Source of the DNA: Sphaeramia orbicularis
Taxonomy: Eukaryota; Chordata; Actinopteri; Kurtiformes; Apogonidae
DNA: 64,000 nucleotides
NCBI RefSeq assembly: GCF_902148855.1
Contig: NC_043972.1
Span: 36,807,996 to 36,871,995 of the forward strand
Reading direction: 5' to 3'
Shown in pieces: positions 52,124 through 63,649 of this stretch. The notes below the pieces were generated by a model. That model was not told the origin of the DNA. It saw nothing but the letters and a program-made list of their open reading frames with translations, and did no database searches. The translations under genes and the position numbers were made by a program. Within the stretch, counting starts at the first letter, position 1. Each line of letters starts with the position of its first letter.

Positions 52124-53590
52124 GACAACAGACAAAGCGTGAGGACTCCCGAGAAAGTGTAATAAAAGTGATGATGGCAAGTGAAAGAGGGAGGAGTAAA
52201 ATGAAGGACATGAAAACACAACTCTGTGCAGGAGAGAGAGAAAGAGAGTCAGAGGTGGAGGGGAGAACACATGCCTTCATAACAAAAACAGCAGTCAGAC
52301 TAATGAAGCGTCAAGGACATACATCCAGGCAGAAAATTAACGAGAGACAAAGTATTGACAAGCACAGATCAGTATCTACAGCATGACTTGAGAATATATG
52401 GATCCATTAAAGGAATGGGGGAAAAATGGAAAGAGGGCGGGAAGCAGATGATTGTAGCTGCCAAGAGGGCTTGGTGGCTGGCAGCATGCAGCGATTTATG
52501 GCAGCAGAGAGGAGTCTATTTATGTCTGCCAGTGTCTTTGGAAACAAAGAAGAAACTGACTGACTGGCTACTTCTTCACAGTCAGATCCAGATATTGTGT
52601 TTCATACTGGAAAATGTTTTTGCCTAGAGGGTAGACAGTGCAGGTTTATTTTTGCCACATGGCTTTATCTAACGTCTAGAGAGAGATACAGTGTAGCAAC
52701 CATGAGCTATTACAGTCCTTGCTTTTGTAGTTGCATTAAAAGGTTGCTATTTAGCTTTCTGTAGCCTGCTGACTTTCACATGTCTGAGGGTTAGGCTCTT
52801 TCTGTAAACGTGTGCTCAGCAGTTCTGCTTTCCTTTCTCCCTGGAGTGCATATCTGCATTCCACTGTCGAGACACATGCATGCCCCCTCTCTCCTCTCTT
52901 TTCTTTTTCAAATCAGCCTGCCTCTTATTTCGTATCTGTCCATTTATCTGAACTTTTTATATCTCTGCCTCCCCACCACTCCCGCACAGAAGCACACAGG
53001 GGGGTCTGGCTTTGGGTAGGTGCACTGAAGCAGCATTACTCATCTCTGCAAAGGTCCCTCATCTATTATTCATTGTTCTGGGTCCTGGCAAGTGTCTGTG
53101 CTGAGCTAAGGATGAACACAAACTCACTGCACTATAGTATGCGGAAGGTGGAAGGGACACTGCTTTCCTTCCAGTATGAATGTACAAAAAAATATAAAAG
53201 TTGACTGCATTGAGTAAATCCTGACTGAGACTCAAAATTACTGTAAATCAGGCATATTTTATGTTTGTTCATATAGCTTGTGCATGTTTTTTTTTTTTAA
53301 GTCCAACTATCACACCTGTTATATTACAATATAGAGCAGACTTTAGGTATATAACATATGAAAACACATCAGTTTAACAGTTTAAAATAAATGCCTCACA
53401 TTTTAAAATCAAATAAAATATTTGGACATTTATCTGTTCAAAATGAAGAGAATTACAGAAACAAAAGATGACAGAAGACTTAAGTAATATGCTTAAATCT
53501 AATTTAATCTAATTTAATTTATGTTATACCTCTATATTCAAAACCTGATTATACAAAACAAAATATACCTGCGCTTGTATGTGTGAAGAA
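52124..53590. other. Spacer between TRIM-like gene and ino80e
   Basis: The two genes are divergent. No RING or B-box coding exon was found on the minus strand. A hydrophobic open stretch extends the TRIM-like frame upstream to about 52270 (LTLFLSLLHRVVFSC). The rest is AT-rich with short purine-rich tracts and no recognised element. Confidence 0.5.
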
Positions 53591-53604
53591 ATAAATGAAT
53601 GAGT

Positions 53605-53687
53605 AGGTGCCCCGCCCACCCTGACGCATTTAAACAACGTCACAACAGTAAACAAGAACATGTCGCACAGACAGACTCAAGCGAGAG
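53605..53687 (+). promoter_or_regulatory. ino80e: ino80e promoter and first exon
   Basis: A GC box (CCCCGCCC near 53611) and two CRE-like half sites (TGACGCA, ACGTCAC) lie within 60 bp of the first exon. The exon ends with GCGAGAG at 53687, then GTATCA. It contains an ATG at 53660 in frame with the main start codon after splicing. There is no TATA box. Confidence 0.6.
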
Positions 53688-54019
53688 GTATCACTTGTTT
53701 TTAGCGGTTCTAAACATATTCTCGTCTTATTAGAAGGATATAACACACCTGAAAGCCATCTGCATGTACGCTTTCAACAGTTTCTAGGATCAGCAACAGC
53801 TCCATAGCTTTGTTGAGCTAGCTATGCTAGCTATGTTGTTTTAAAAAGCAACGTTAGCTTAGCTAGCTTAGCTTGCTTCATAGTTAGCTTATTTGATCAC
53901 ACACTGTACCAATGTATTATTGAATAATACCCCGTCCTCGTTGTGAAACTTAAAGACGTACAAGGTCACAGTTAATTTACAGTTGACTGACGGTTTCGTG
54001 GCTTGTTTGTTTTGCAGAA

Positions 54020-56164
54020 ATGAACGGGCAAGCAGATGTCGAGGTTGATTACAAGCGGAAATACAAAAATCTCAAACGAAAATTAAAATTTCTTGTCTAT
54101 GTGAGTAAACCCACACTTTTTGTTACACACGATCCTGCTGATATTTTTTGTTCTCTGAAGTAATTTGTGCCTCGATCCCTGTTTTCAGGAACAGGAGTGC
54201 TTTCAGGAGGAGCTGAGGAGAGCTCAGAGAAAACTGCTTAAAGTTTCTAGAGACAAAAGGTACACAACAGCCACCGTCAAATGTAAAGTTTTATTATATT
54301 AACAGTGATAAATAATACATCCAATTCTTCAATTGTTTGTTCTGTAGCTTTCTTTTAGACAGACTGCTACAGTATGAGAGGGTAGATGAAGACTCCTCAG
54401 GTAAACATTAAGTTAAGGTGACCTAATAAATAATGTTTCAGTTATTGTTGCTTGTATTTATGTTAATGAATATCCTGCACATTTGCATGATTTATTTTCT
54501 GCTTCAGATTCTGAGGCAACAGTTTCCTCAGAAAACAGTGAAGGAGAGGGACCCAGAGAGAGGGAAAGAGAACGAGATGGTGCAAAGAAGTGAGCTGAAC
54601 ATTTTGATGATTTAATGAAGAGATTATTCAGGAATGTGTTGCAATAAATTTAACTAATTAATAATATCATCAGTAGTTGTTATTTATCTTTCTTTAACAC
54701 CGGATGTTAAAGATAAAATACCTTTAAGGTAAAAATAAGTTTTGGTCCTTGAAGGCATCTCTGCTGGATCTAAAAGCAAAGACACTTCAAGTAATTCTAC
54801 CATCATTATATATTGAAAACTTTTTATGGCTCAGGTCTACAGAATTATTGCTATTTGAGTACATGTTCTGTAAATCTTTTTTCCCTAATCTATGAATTAC
54901 AAGGTTCACATCATTGTTTAGAGGAAGTTCTGTTTGGAAAATATAAAGGAGGGAGATGTCCAAATGTACTTACTGTAGAAATTGTTTTCTAATGTTTAGA
55001 TGAGTGTTCCTTGTGGACAGAAGAAAATTAACACTCAGATTCATATTTTTCAGACGAAGAAGCAGTCCTGGTGCGTGTCTCCCACCATCATCCTCTCCTC
55101 ATCTGTCACTGTTGTCCCGTTCGGGTGTGAATCCTCTCCAGTCATCTGGATCTGGACCCTATCTGAACACTGTGAGTTCCAACTTCACCTCTATATTTTT
55201 ACAGCCAGCAACAGTAACAATGCTGCCAGTTTCATCTCCTCATCAGCAAACATAATCCCTGTTTTGTTTTGGCATCATTTATATAATTTGATTGTCTTAT
55301 TATTTTAATCATAAGTCTGTTTTATCTCTTCCTTTGTTTTTTGTTTGACGCTTATAATGGCTTCATTGTCTCTGCATTGTACATTCTTCTTGTGTATGTT
55401 TTTTGTGTTTTTTTTGTATATGTCTGTCTTGTAAATTTGCCTATGCTTGTGTGCATGTGTGTGTTTGTGTGTTCATTTGCAAATTGGGGTTGTGTGTTGG
55501 GCAGATGCCCTTCCCACCAGAGTATTTGGCTCCCCCAGCTGAACGAATGAAGAAAGAGAGAAAAACAAAGACGCCAAAAAACAAGAAAGAGACCACAGGG
55601 AAGGTGAGAGAGGAACAGGGTTGATAGTAGGTTATATTTTACAACACTACACTTTACATGCAGAAATCCTTGCAAATAATGTATTACTTTTTTTTTTACA
55701 CCTTTAAACAATGAACAGGTTTTAAACCCTCTCTGATCAGTGTTTTCTCAACTTTACTCAGTGTGTCCTCATACTGCTGTTATCGGCTCAGCGATTTGTT
55801 TCATATCATACAGCTGTCATGGCATCTTTTAGTTTTTGTACACACAGCATGTTTTATCCTGATTTACATTTACACTTTTTAATGCAACACCCATCCATAT
55901 CCCTCATTCCATTATATCTCTCTTTATTTTTGTTAACCTTTATGTTGTTGCTCTTAGGTTGTTACTCCAATGACAACCAATTACCCATCAGCCCCTGCAG
56001 CCCCTCCAACAGGCAGCGGCCCCTTCAGCTGGGTTCCTCGACAGATGCTCAGCGGAGATGCTGCAGAGGAGGAGGGGGAGAGTGATGGCGACAGTGACAG
56101 GGGAGATGAAGACAGAGGGGAGGGAGATGAGGCTGAACTGGTCATTGACATCCCTAATGAATGA
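54020..56164 (+). CDS. ino80e: INO80 complex subunit E, 236 aa
   Basis: INO80E is a metazoan-specific accessory subunit of the INO80 nucleosome-remodelling complex in the nucleus. Coding exons: 54020-54100, 54189-54259, 54348-54400, 54508-54589, 55054-55171, 55505-55603 and 55958-56164, all in phase. The N-terminus [20 protein letters not shown] and the coiled coil through [16 protein letters not shown] (residues 10-70) are nearly the human sequence. The middle is Ser/Pro-rich with a basic block ([15 protein letters not shown]). The C-terminus is [15 protein letters not shown], ending ELVIDIPNE, matching the human terminal VIDIPE. Length is close to the 244-residue human protein. An upstream in-frame ATG in exon 1 could add ten residues (MSHRQTQARE). 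AATAAA at 56838-56843 gives a 3' UTR of about 690 bases. Confidence 0.95.
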
Positions 56165-58070
56165 GCCTGCCTCTGTCTTTAGATGTATTTATAAGTGGGG
56201 GATGGACAATGTACACGTGTTAGGGTGAAGCACATGACTCAAGGACTATTCCATTCTGTGGAGGAGAGACAGGCACCCCCTTGTGGACATTTACGAGACT
56301 GCAGAAACAGTGTCGAACAATCCCCAACAGAAATGTTTTCAAATATTATGTTAAGAATTTAATATTAGATTACATTAACTAGCTACTGTAAAAACAGACT
56401 GCCGCTGTAATAGTTGGTTCTTTGTTTCTGACAGAGTTTAAAACTGCCTCCTGATCATAATATGCACAAACTGTGTCTTCAACTAGTGTGTCCTTCATAA
56501 AAATGTTGTTTTTTAATGTTGAATTAGCACCTCATACTTGTTATACTTGTTAAAGTAGAAAAACTGCTAAATCAAAACTTTTTCATATGATTTAAATCTT
56601 TGGAAATTTCCTTAAAGTCCTATTTGGTTATTTGGGAGTTTTTACCCCTGCTATTTGTACTTGTGCTTTTTTTTTTTTTTTTTTTTTTACAGTACCAGAT
56701 TGCTGTTATATCTGTTTAAAAAAGTGCCAGATTGAAAGAGTAAATAATGTCTGCATCAATGTAGTTGTGAATATGTCAAATTAAACTGAATCATTTTTAA
56801 GTAAATGGTTTGTCATTGATTTATAAACTTTGATTACAATAAAACAGTGAAAGTTTTAAATGCATCTGAGAATGTGACTGTATCGGGACTGTATGCATTT
56901 TTTTTTTTGCTCCACCCAAAACATCACACCCTAATTCAATCATTCCACAGCTACACTCAGTTGTTGTAGAGGTATGATATAGTCTGTGTGGAAAGTTACT
57001 GTATGTATGATATATCTATTGAAATGTTACACTGAAACCACAGTATAAACATAAAAAGCTCACGTCAACATAGATAATGTTCAGTATTTTCTTCTTTGCT
57101 TGCTTGACCTCTTTGGGGAGGAATCCTATCCCATGCTTGACACAAGCCCAGGGGTGCATTTGGCTCACGTTGGCCAAAACTCTTTAGCAATGAGAACGCA
57201 GACTGGCTGGATTCCACCTCCCTTCTACATATCAAAAAGAGGGCAAGATATTTTTCCATTCTCTCTCATGCAGTAATACGCCTTGGTATTACATGATAAT
57301 TGATGTTTTTCCATAACTGTTTTCCCTAGAACACTCAAGTGCCAACAACATGTCTCAACAAGCATATTTCTAATATTTAAAAGGGCAAACTATGAAACAT
57401 GGGTTTCATCTGGAGAGTTAGGCTTTAAGATCCACTGCACTCTGGTAGAGACAATGACCCATAACTGTGACACTGTCAGGATTAAGCTTTAATGAGGAAT
57501 TCTTTTACGCTATTTTTATATTTAGAGTTCAAGTGCACACATTTATGGAAGTTTTTTTCAAGTGAGAGCTCCTGCATTTCATTGTAACTGTTAAGACAGA
57601 GTCAGCACTGTCACTAGAGAGTTTTACAAAAGAAATCTGGACTGGAGAGTGTCAATCAAGTGACTAATTCATACTAAGCAACCACTGTTTGGGAATGCAG
57701 ACTTACAGGTAATTGGCAGCTTATGAAAGGTGTGGGTTTGGCTTGTGTACCTAACAGCAATAGGAGTTAAAGGTGTAACCATAGAGAGCAAGAGGGAGGG
57801 GTGAAGTGGCGTTACAGCCGGAGGGAGAGTCAAAGAGGGTGGAACTGACAGAGGGGGTGAGATTGTCAGGGAAAGGGAAATGAAGGAGTAAGCAAGATTG
57901 TGCCTGCAACACAGATTCACTCTCTCAGCTGACAGTAAAGGAAGACAGACATGGTGGGAGACAAAGTGGAGGAGAGAACAAGGAGCGGGTGAGGAAAAAC
58001 AACAAGCCATCAGCAGAGCTTGCCAACCTTGGCCACCTTATCTTTCTGCATCTATATACAGAAACCAGTG
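56165..58070. other. ino80e 3' UTR and intergenic DNA
   Basis: The first ~690 bases are the ino80e 3' UTR, with a T21-type run near 56669-56690 and the polyadenylation signal at 56838. The rest has a purine-rich tract at 57785-57960 and no recognisable exon. Confidence 0.5.
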
Positions 58071-58076
58071 GATAAT

Positions 58077-58112
58077 TTATAAGCCTCTCCCTCTTCGCTC
58101 TGTGTGAGTGTG
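58077..58112 (+). promoter_or_regulatory. Core promoter of the ENDOD1-like gene
   Basis: TTTATAAG at 58077-58084 is a TATA-like box 70 bases upstream of the start codon. A start near 58108 would give a leader of about 45 bases. The start codon context CACCACCATGC is strong. Confidence 0.6.
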
Positions 58113-58151
58113 TGGGGGAGAGAGGGGGGATTTGCTGAGCTCACCACCACC

Positions 58152-61100
58152 ATGCTGTGTCCTGCTGCTGTCAGTGCAGCTGCTGCGGCTCTCTGGCTGC
58201 TGGCAGTGCTGGGCCCAGGCCTGTGTCTTCCAGCTGAGGGCAACTCAGAGCTGGGCTTCAACCTCTGCAGCCACTGCTTCTACAGACAGACGCCTCCTCA
58301 GGGAGCCTCTGCAGGGCCGCTGCTGCGGCCCCTCTGCCACAGACGGCCTGGGGGACAGTCATTCGCCACTCTCTATAAGCCAACCTGTGACACAGCTGTC
58401 TACTCGGCCTTCCATCTCAGCCATGGACAGGCAGACAGAGGAGAAGAGGGGGAAGAGCTTGTGGTAAGGACACATCTATCATGTTACTTAGCATGAATAA
58501 TGAGATTTGAAGCAGGAAGTGCAGGAATGACGTCACAAAATGGATGACCACTATGTAAACAGCGAACATTTGTCAGATATCTCAGCATGCAAGAAATAAA
58601 CAAAGTGAACGAACATGTAATTTACTGCATTTCAATTTGTCAATATAAAAGATCACACAAATTAAATCAATTGCATGTGGTCTTCATATAAATGCTGAAG
58701 ACAAACTTACTCATAACCTTACTGTGGAGTACAGTAGAATAAAATTAACTCTGTAATTTTTACATGCCCTGTGGATTGTCTTTTAATGCAAAGAACTTCT
58801 TTGGTATTGTGTTTATTTATGATACAAGACGCATGAACACAGTGGAATTATAAATAATAAATATTATTAATAGTTGATCTGTGCTAAGAAATTAATACAG
58901 ACATATACAGGTGGCTGCCTCAGAAAACTGTTCTGTAATTTCCCTTAAAATACAAATAGATAGATAAATTTAAAAATATGGCGTTCACCATAAAATGTGG
59001 ATACTAAAGTTGATAATCAGTCAATGATGGAGACTGTTTACTGTTTATGATAGTACAATGACTACTTTATACATATGTTCAGTTTTGTAACACTTGATTT
59101 TGATTATTTGTTTCTGCCAGACAGAGGAAGAGGAGAATGTTAAAGTAGTAGTCCCAGCTCTCCTCAGGGGAGGCGAGGATCCACCTCAGGTTGCCACAGA
59201 CTCCCAACTTCAGCAATGGGACTCAACATTCACGACACTGGTCCAGTCAAGTGTCATTCCCCAGTGTAACACTTTAGGTGGTGATCTGTACATCTTGACC
59301 GGAGCAGGCCGACTAGGAGCTGCAGAGGATGGAAATGAAGAGTGCCAGGCAAAGTTGCTGTGGTCTGCAGTCTGTTGTGTCGTCCCAGAGGGGAAAGAAA
59401 GCTTTAGTGTGGGGTTAATCAGAGAGACAGATGGAGAGGAGAGGCAGGTAAGTGTGGAGGAGCTGGAAGAGATACTGGGAGTGATTGAGCTGTTCTCTGA
59501 AGGATGCAGAGGAGCTAATGGACAGGCTGTTGAAGTCGTAATAGGCCATCACAGTGAAGCAGAACCTAGAAATGTAGAGACATTGGAGTCAGATGCTGCT
59601 GGTATGGACACAAGGGCTAAAGAACTGGATTCAGGTAATACTGATCAAAATACTGACAGGGAAGTGGTGGGTGCAGATGCAACTGATCAAGACTCAACTG
59701 AGGACACTCAGAGCACAGAAGCACAGGTCCCAAAAGAAGAGGCAGCTGTTGATACTGAGGTCCAATCAGAAGCCTCAGGAGATGCAATGGCCTCAGTGAG
59801 CAGTGCTGAACTGCAGGAGGATGTGCCAGATTCAGATGATGTCAGATCAGACACCTACCAGTCTTCCTATGGCTCAGAGACTGTGGATGACCTGGAGAAA
59901 GACACTAATTCCAGCAGTATCTTGGTCTACATCCTGTCCACCACCGTGTCCATTTTGACAGCTCCACTAAGGCCTGTAATCTCCACAATCACAGAGTTAC
60001 CTGGACAGGTGATGCAAAATTATTATTATTTTTTCCATTTAAACAATATTTAAGAATAAAAGGAATAAAAATTCAATTGGTACAAATAAAAAGCAATAGA
60101 TCCTTCAAATAAGTAGTCTAATCTGAGAATATGGGATAATTACAATATTCAACTTTTTCTTGGATGTTCAAATCAAAAGTACAATAACTACAACAAAGAT
60201 TTTCATAGTAATCAGTAGTAAAATATAATTTATTTTAAGTTGGAAATGACCTGTACCTGTACTTTATTTTAGCATTTCCATTCTGTGCAGCTTTATAGGT
60301 TTATTCCACTATATCTCAGAGGTAGTTATCGTACTTCTTACTCTGCTACATTTGTTTGACAGGTTTGGTTATTCTTCATAATTACATTTTTCTTCCCCCT
60401 TCTGTCCTGTTCCTGTGTAGATCTTAAATGCCTGTGATGAAGGACACAGTGTCACTTTATACAGTAGAATGATGAAATTTTCTTTCTTAAACTAAACTCG
60501 TTAAACAGCCTCTTGGATTTGCTAGAACATGCATTGTCACAAAACTGAATATCAGGTTCATGAAAAGTTAACTTTTTAGACAAAAAGGACAGTGATGCTA
60601 CAAACAGATGAAATTACCAACAGTAAGTAAAGTTATTGAAATGGGTTCAGCTATAAACATCAACAACAGTAGCTGCGCATACATTACTGGGGCTGTAAGA
60701 TGATTCCATTTACATCAAACATAATAGTAAAACACTGACAGGGGCTTTTTTACTGCACAGTAACTACTTTTATGCTCCATACTTTCAAGTTCATTCACAT
60801 ACTTAATAATATGTACAAACCTTTACATAAGCCAGATTCTAAATGCAGAACTTTCACTTGTAGTGCACTATTTTCTCAGTGGAGTACTAGTACTTTTACT
60901 TAGTTAAAGACCTGAATACCTCTTCCACCACTGCTCAAGGGACCCTTCATCTTTCACAACATAATGTAAATCATAGAAAGACTTAGGATACACTTTTTCA
61001 AATGTACATTAATGCATCATTTTTGGAGTCTGAATAATCCTTCTCACTTCTGCCTGCTCCTCCCAGCAGCTTACACAGGAATGAGGTGTGGTTAGTTTAC

Positions 61101-61699
61101 TAGTTCACTGCATCGCCTCAGGTTGTACACTGTCATTTTGTGATATATTGTATATACTCATCATATTTTTTTTCTTGAACCAGGTGACATATGTTCTTCA
61201 GGAAGACCTAGGAGTTCTCTCAGCTTTGCCTGGAGACACTTTGTCCTTTTTCCACCTCTTGACCTCTGACCTCTTGTCCTGGATGGGCTCAGCTGTTGAC
61301 ATGGTGCTGAGTATGGGGGATACCTGTCTCTCCAACACCTACTACTGTACTTCCTCCATGCTCGGGGCCCTCCTGAACAGCTGCCATACTGGGGTCACAG
61401 GTGTGGGGACCCTGGCTGGTGACACAGTGGGTATATTTAGTGATGTGCTAGATAATACATGGTGGGTGACCAAGTTCTTTGGAAGACGGCTATGGGAGCA
61501 GAGTGAGGGCTATGTAGGGACAGTGATGACAGAGATGGGTGGTCAGGCGAAAGCAGTAGGAGGAGGTGTAGGTAAGCTGGTGTGGAGGAGTGGATGTGGG
61601 GTGGGTAATGTGTTTAGGATGACAGGAGGGGTAATAATGGGGGTGGTGGATGTGATCATTGGTGCGGTGCAAGACGGTTTTGGACAGGAATCAGAATAA
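58152..61699 (+). CDS. ENDOD1-like secreted/membrane protein lacking the nuclease motif, 571 aa
   Basis: Three phase-0 exons: 58152-58463, 59121-60008 and 61184-61699. The N-terminus is a signal peptide (about 27 residues, ending GLCLPAEG). Next comes a domain resembling endonuclease domain-containing protein 1: CSHCFYRQTPP, LCHRRPGG, FATLYKPTCDTAVYSAF, then QWDSTFTTLVQSSVIPQCN, GGDLYILTG and LLWSAVCCV. In active ENDOD1-like and EndoG-type nucleases a DRGH motif with catalytic His lies between these blocks. Here that segment is missing; an ADRGEE near residue 97 is too early and has Glu for His. Residues ~215-365 are acidic and Ser/Thr-rich. A hydrophobic stretch (ILVYILSTTVSILTAPL, ~370-388) and a Gly-rich hydrophobic C-terminus follow. 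It is probably a non-enzymatic paralogue. The function is unknown. Confidence 0.72.
60290..60933. mobile_element. hAT-like foldback repeat in an ENDOD1-like intron
   Basis: The right end reads TACCTCTTCCACCACTG, the complement of a CAGTGGTGGAAGAGGTA end. AGTACTAGTACTTTTACTTA precedes it. TACTCTGCTACATTTGTTTG at 60338-60357 fits the interior of the same family. The left end is not clear. A related end in the other orientation starts at 8236. Confidence 0.45.
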
Positions 61700-62230
61700 A
61701 TGAAGAGAAGTTTAGGCTCTGCATTATGGCCAACAGCAACAACCTGTGTGTTTCCCTTGAGTATTTTTGATTTGTAAGTTTCTTCAATGCGCGGGAGTTT
61801 GAAAAAGGGAAATATGATATGCCTTAGTTCTTATCGAAGGATTTGCTTATTTTAAACCTAGTGAGCTCAATATTTTGTATAGGTCTTACACTTCACTGTG
61901 GAAAGCTGGCTATCCAAAAAGCTGTACCTGCTGTATTTGATAGGGGATTTACTGTTAACTTAACTGTGATTTTGAAAAAAACACTGTGCACAAAGCTTTT
62001 GGATGTAATTTTCTTCTCTTGTATGATCATTGTTGTGATGAACATTTGTCTCTACATTTGCATAAAGACAATGCTGGCTTACCATTATTGTATGTGTTTT
62101 TCTTTGTAATTGTGCTTGATTTTTTTTTTTCCTCATCAAAATAGTACTATTTGTTACATATCATTAATTTCTAACAATGCTGGATTGACTGAACTGGTGG
62201 AACAGTGTATAAATAGTGTAATAAAATTAA
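61700..62230 (+). other. ENDOD1-like gene 3' UTR
   Basis: Non-coding AT-rich sequence after the stop. AATAAA at 62220-62225 is the likely polyadenylation signal, giving a 3' UTR of about 540 bases. Confidence 0.6.
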
Positions 62231-62877
62231 AATCCTCATAAAAATTATGTGGAGAAACGGCAAGAAGAAAGAGACAAATGGCACAGATTGGGACAAGAGA
62301 AACTACTTCAGCAGGAAAAGAAACACCCTCCAGGTTGCTCGGGATGACAGGGGCCTAGCACATTGCATAAAAACATATCTCCAAGTATTTCAGATTAAAC
62401 CCTTAGTAAATATGCAACTGAAACTACTCTGCAATATGAAAGTTGATCCATTACCAGTACTCAACTGAAATCCCACCACAGGCCCCAACTGACTGAATTG
62501 AAACTCCAGCAAGGCTAAAAGCACTTTGCATATAGTAACCCAATGGTTATCTGCTTGTCCATTGTACTTTTCTTATTTGTTTGGTGACATAGGAGGCTTT
62601 GTAAGTGTTGATTTTATATCTTAAGTTAAAAAAAGAAGAAGAAAACCACGTGTAAACAGATGTGAATGAAAAGGTTAGGTAAGAATAATAACTACAACTA
62701 ATAATAAGTGGGAAATTGTTGACTTAATAAGGATAAAATTATACAGTTAAAAAGGCCATTTTACATGTTGTTAGCCTCAGTCTAGGCATCTAAAATTCCC
62801 TAAGTCATTTTTTGGCCAAGTTGTGATATCTGCATAAATTTACCCTCCTAACAATGCTGATTCAGATTTCATTTTTC

Positions 62878-62879
<2 letters not shown>
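62231..62879. other. Intergenic, no recognised feature
   Basis: Spacer before vars1. A short open frame at 62247-62468 has no recognisable domain or splice context, and I do not call it a gene. Confidence 0.45.
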
Positions 62880-62928
<49 letters not shown>

Positions 62929-62954
62929 CATTCATATTATTATTCATATTATTA
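62880..62954 (+). repeat. (ATT)n microsatellite
   Basis: About 16 uninterrupted ATT units are followed by degenerate ones. The complementary strand produces a spurious poly-Asn frame. Confidence 0.95.
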
Positions 62955-62982
62955 TTCTTACTTTTTTTCTTCTGTTTTTCGC

Positions 62983-63146
62983 TGACGTAGTTGTTTGAGT
63001 TACTTCCGCTCTGTACCGGAAGCGGCAACTCAAACCCGGAACACGTTGCTGGTTGTCGTTGCATCAGACGGCAGAGAGGTGGAGAGCATGTGTCGGTGCT
63101 GTGAATGCTAAGTTTAAGCTGACGTCTCTTTCTGTTTCATTCAAAG
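62983..63146 (+). promoter_or_regulatory. vars1: vars1 promoter and 5' untranslated exon
   Basis: A CRE-like TGACGTA near 62983 and paired ETS-type sites (ACTTCCG at 63002-63008, CCGGAAGC near 63017, CCCGGAAC near 63035) precede a probable start near 63050. This is a common layout for housekeeping genes. The untranslated exon ends TTCAAAG at 63146, then GTATGA. It would be spliced to the acceptor at 63647, two bases before the start codon. Confidence 0.6.
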
Positions 63147-63649
63147 GTATGAATAGCTTCTTGCAAAAATGTAACTAAAAAGCCACATGCTAAGTTTATC
63201 AAGTTTAAAATAACATATCTGCGACGTACTGCACACTTTGTCTCGCAGTTTTAAAAACTTGACCTGCAGTTTGTTTAGCTAACGCTAAGTAGTCTGATTG
63301 GTTTGAGTGTTCATCAGCCTTGACAGGTGTGAGATCGGCTTTACAGAAAGTAAGCGACATAGCTAACATGCTAACAGAGCTATCGATGCACACTTAAAGC
63401 AAATGGTGTTGACCAGTTTTAAAGTTGTTGAAGCCCTTTAAAAAAAAAAAAAAAGCACAACCCTTGATAGCATTACGGTAAATGTCATCATACGTATTTT
63501 AACGAATTGAACCAGCTTTTAAGACATGCATTCATGTTTTGTCAGACCACATACAAAACACAGTGCTAAAGAGTATGGATTGAGTAGTATATTTTTTCAA
63601 AAGCCAGACGAAGACAATGAGGGTATAATTTCTCTTTCTTCTCTTAGGG

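Noticed and set aside
58440-58456. ADRGEE as the DRGH nuclease motif of the ENDOD1-like protein
   Set aside because: The catalytic His is replaced by Glu, and the motif lies too soon after YSAF compared with active relatives, so it is probably chance similarity.
62247-62468. 73-codon open frame between the ENDOD1-like gene and vars1
   Set aside because: No recognisable domain, no splice signals, and it starts just past a polyadenylation signal. There is too little to call a gene.
62876-63064. Poly-Asn open frame on the minus strand
   Set aside because: It is the translation of an (ATT)n microsatellite and overlaps the vars1 promoter.
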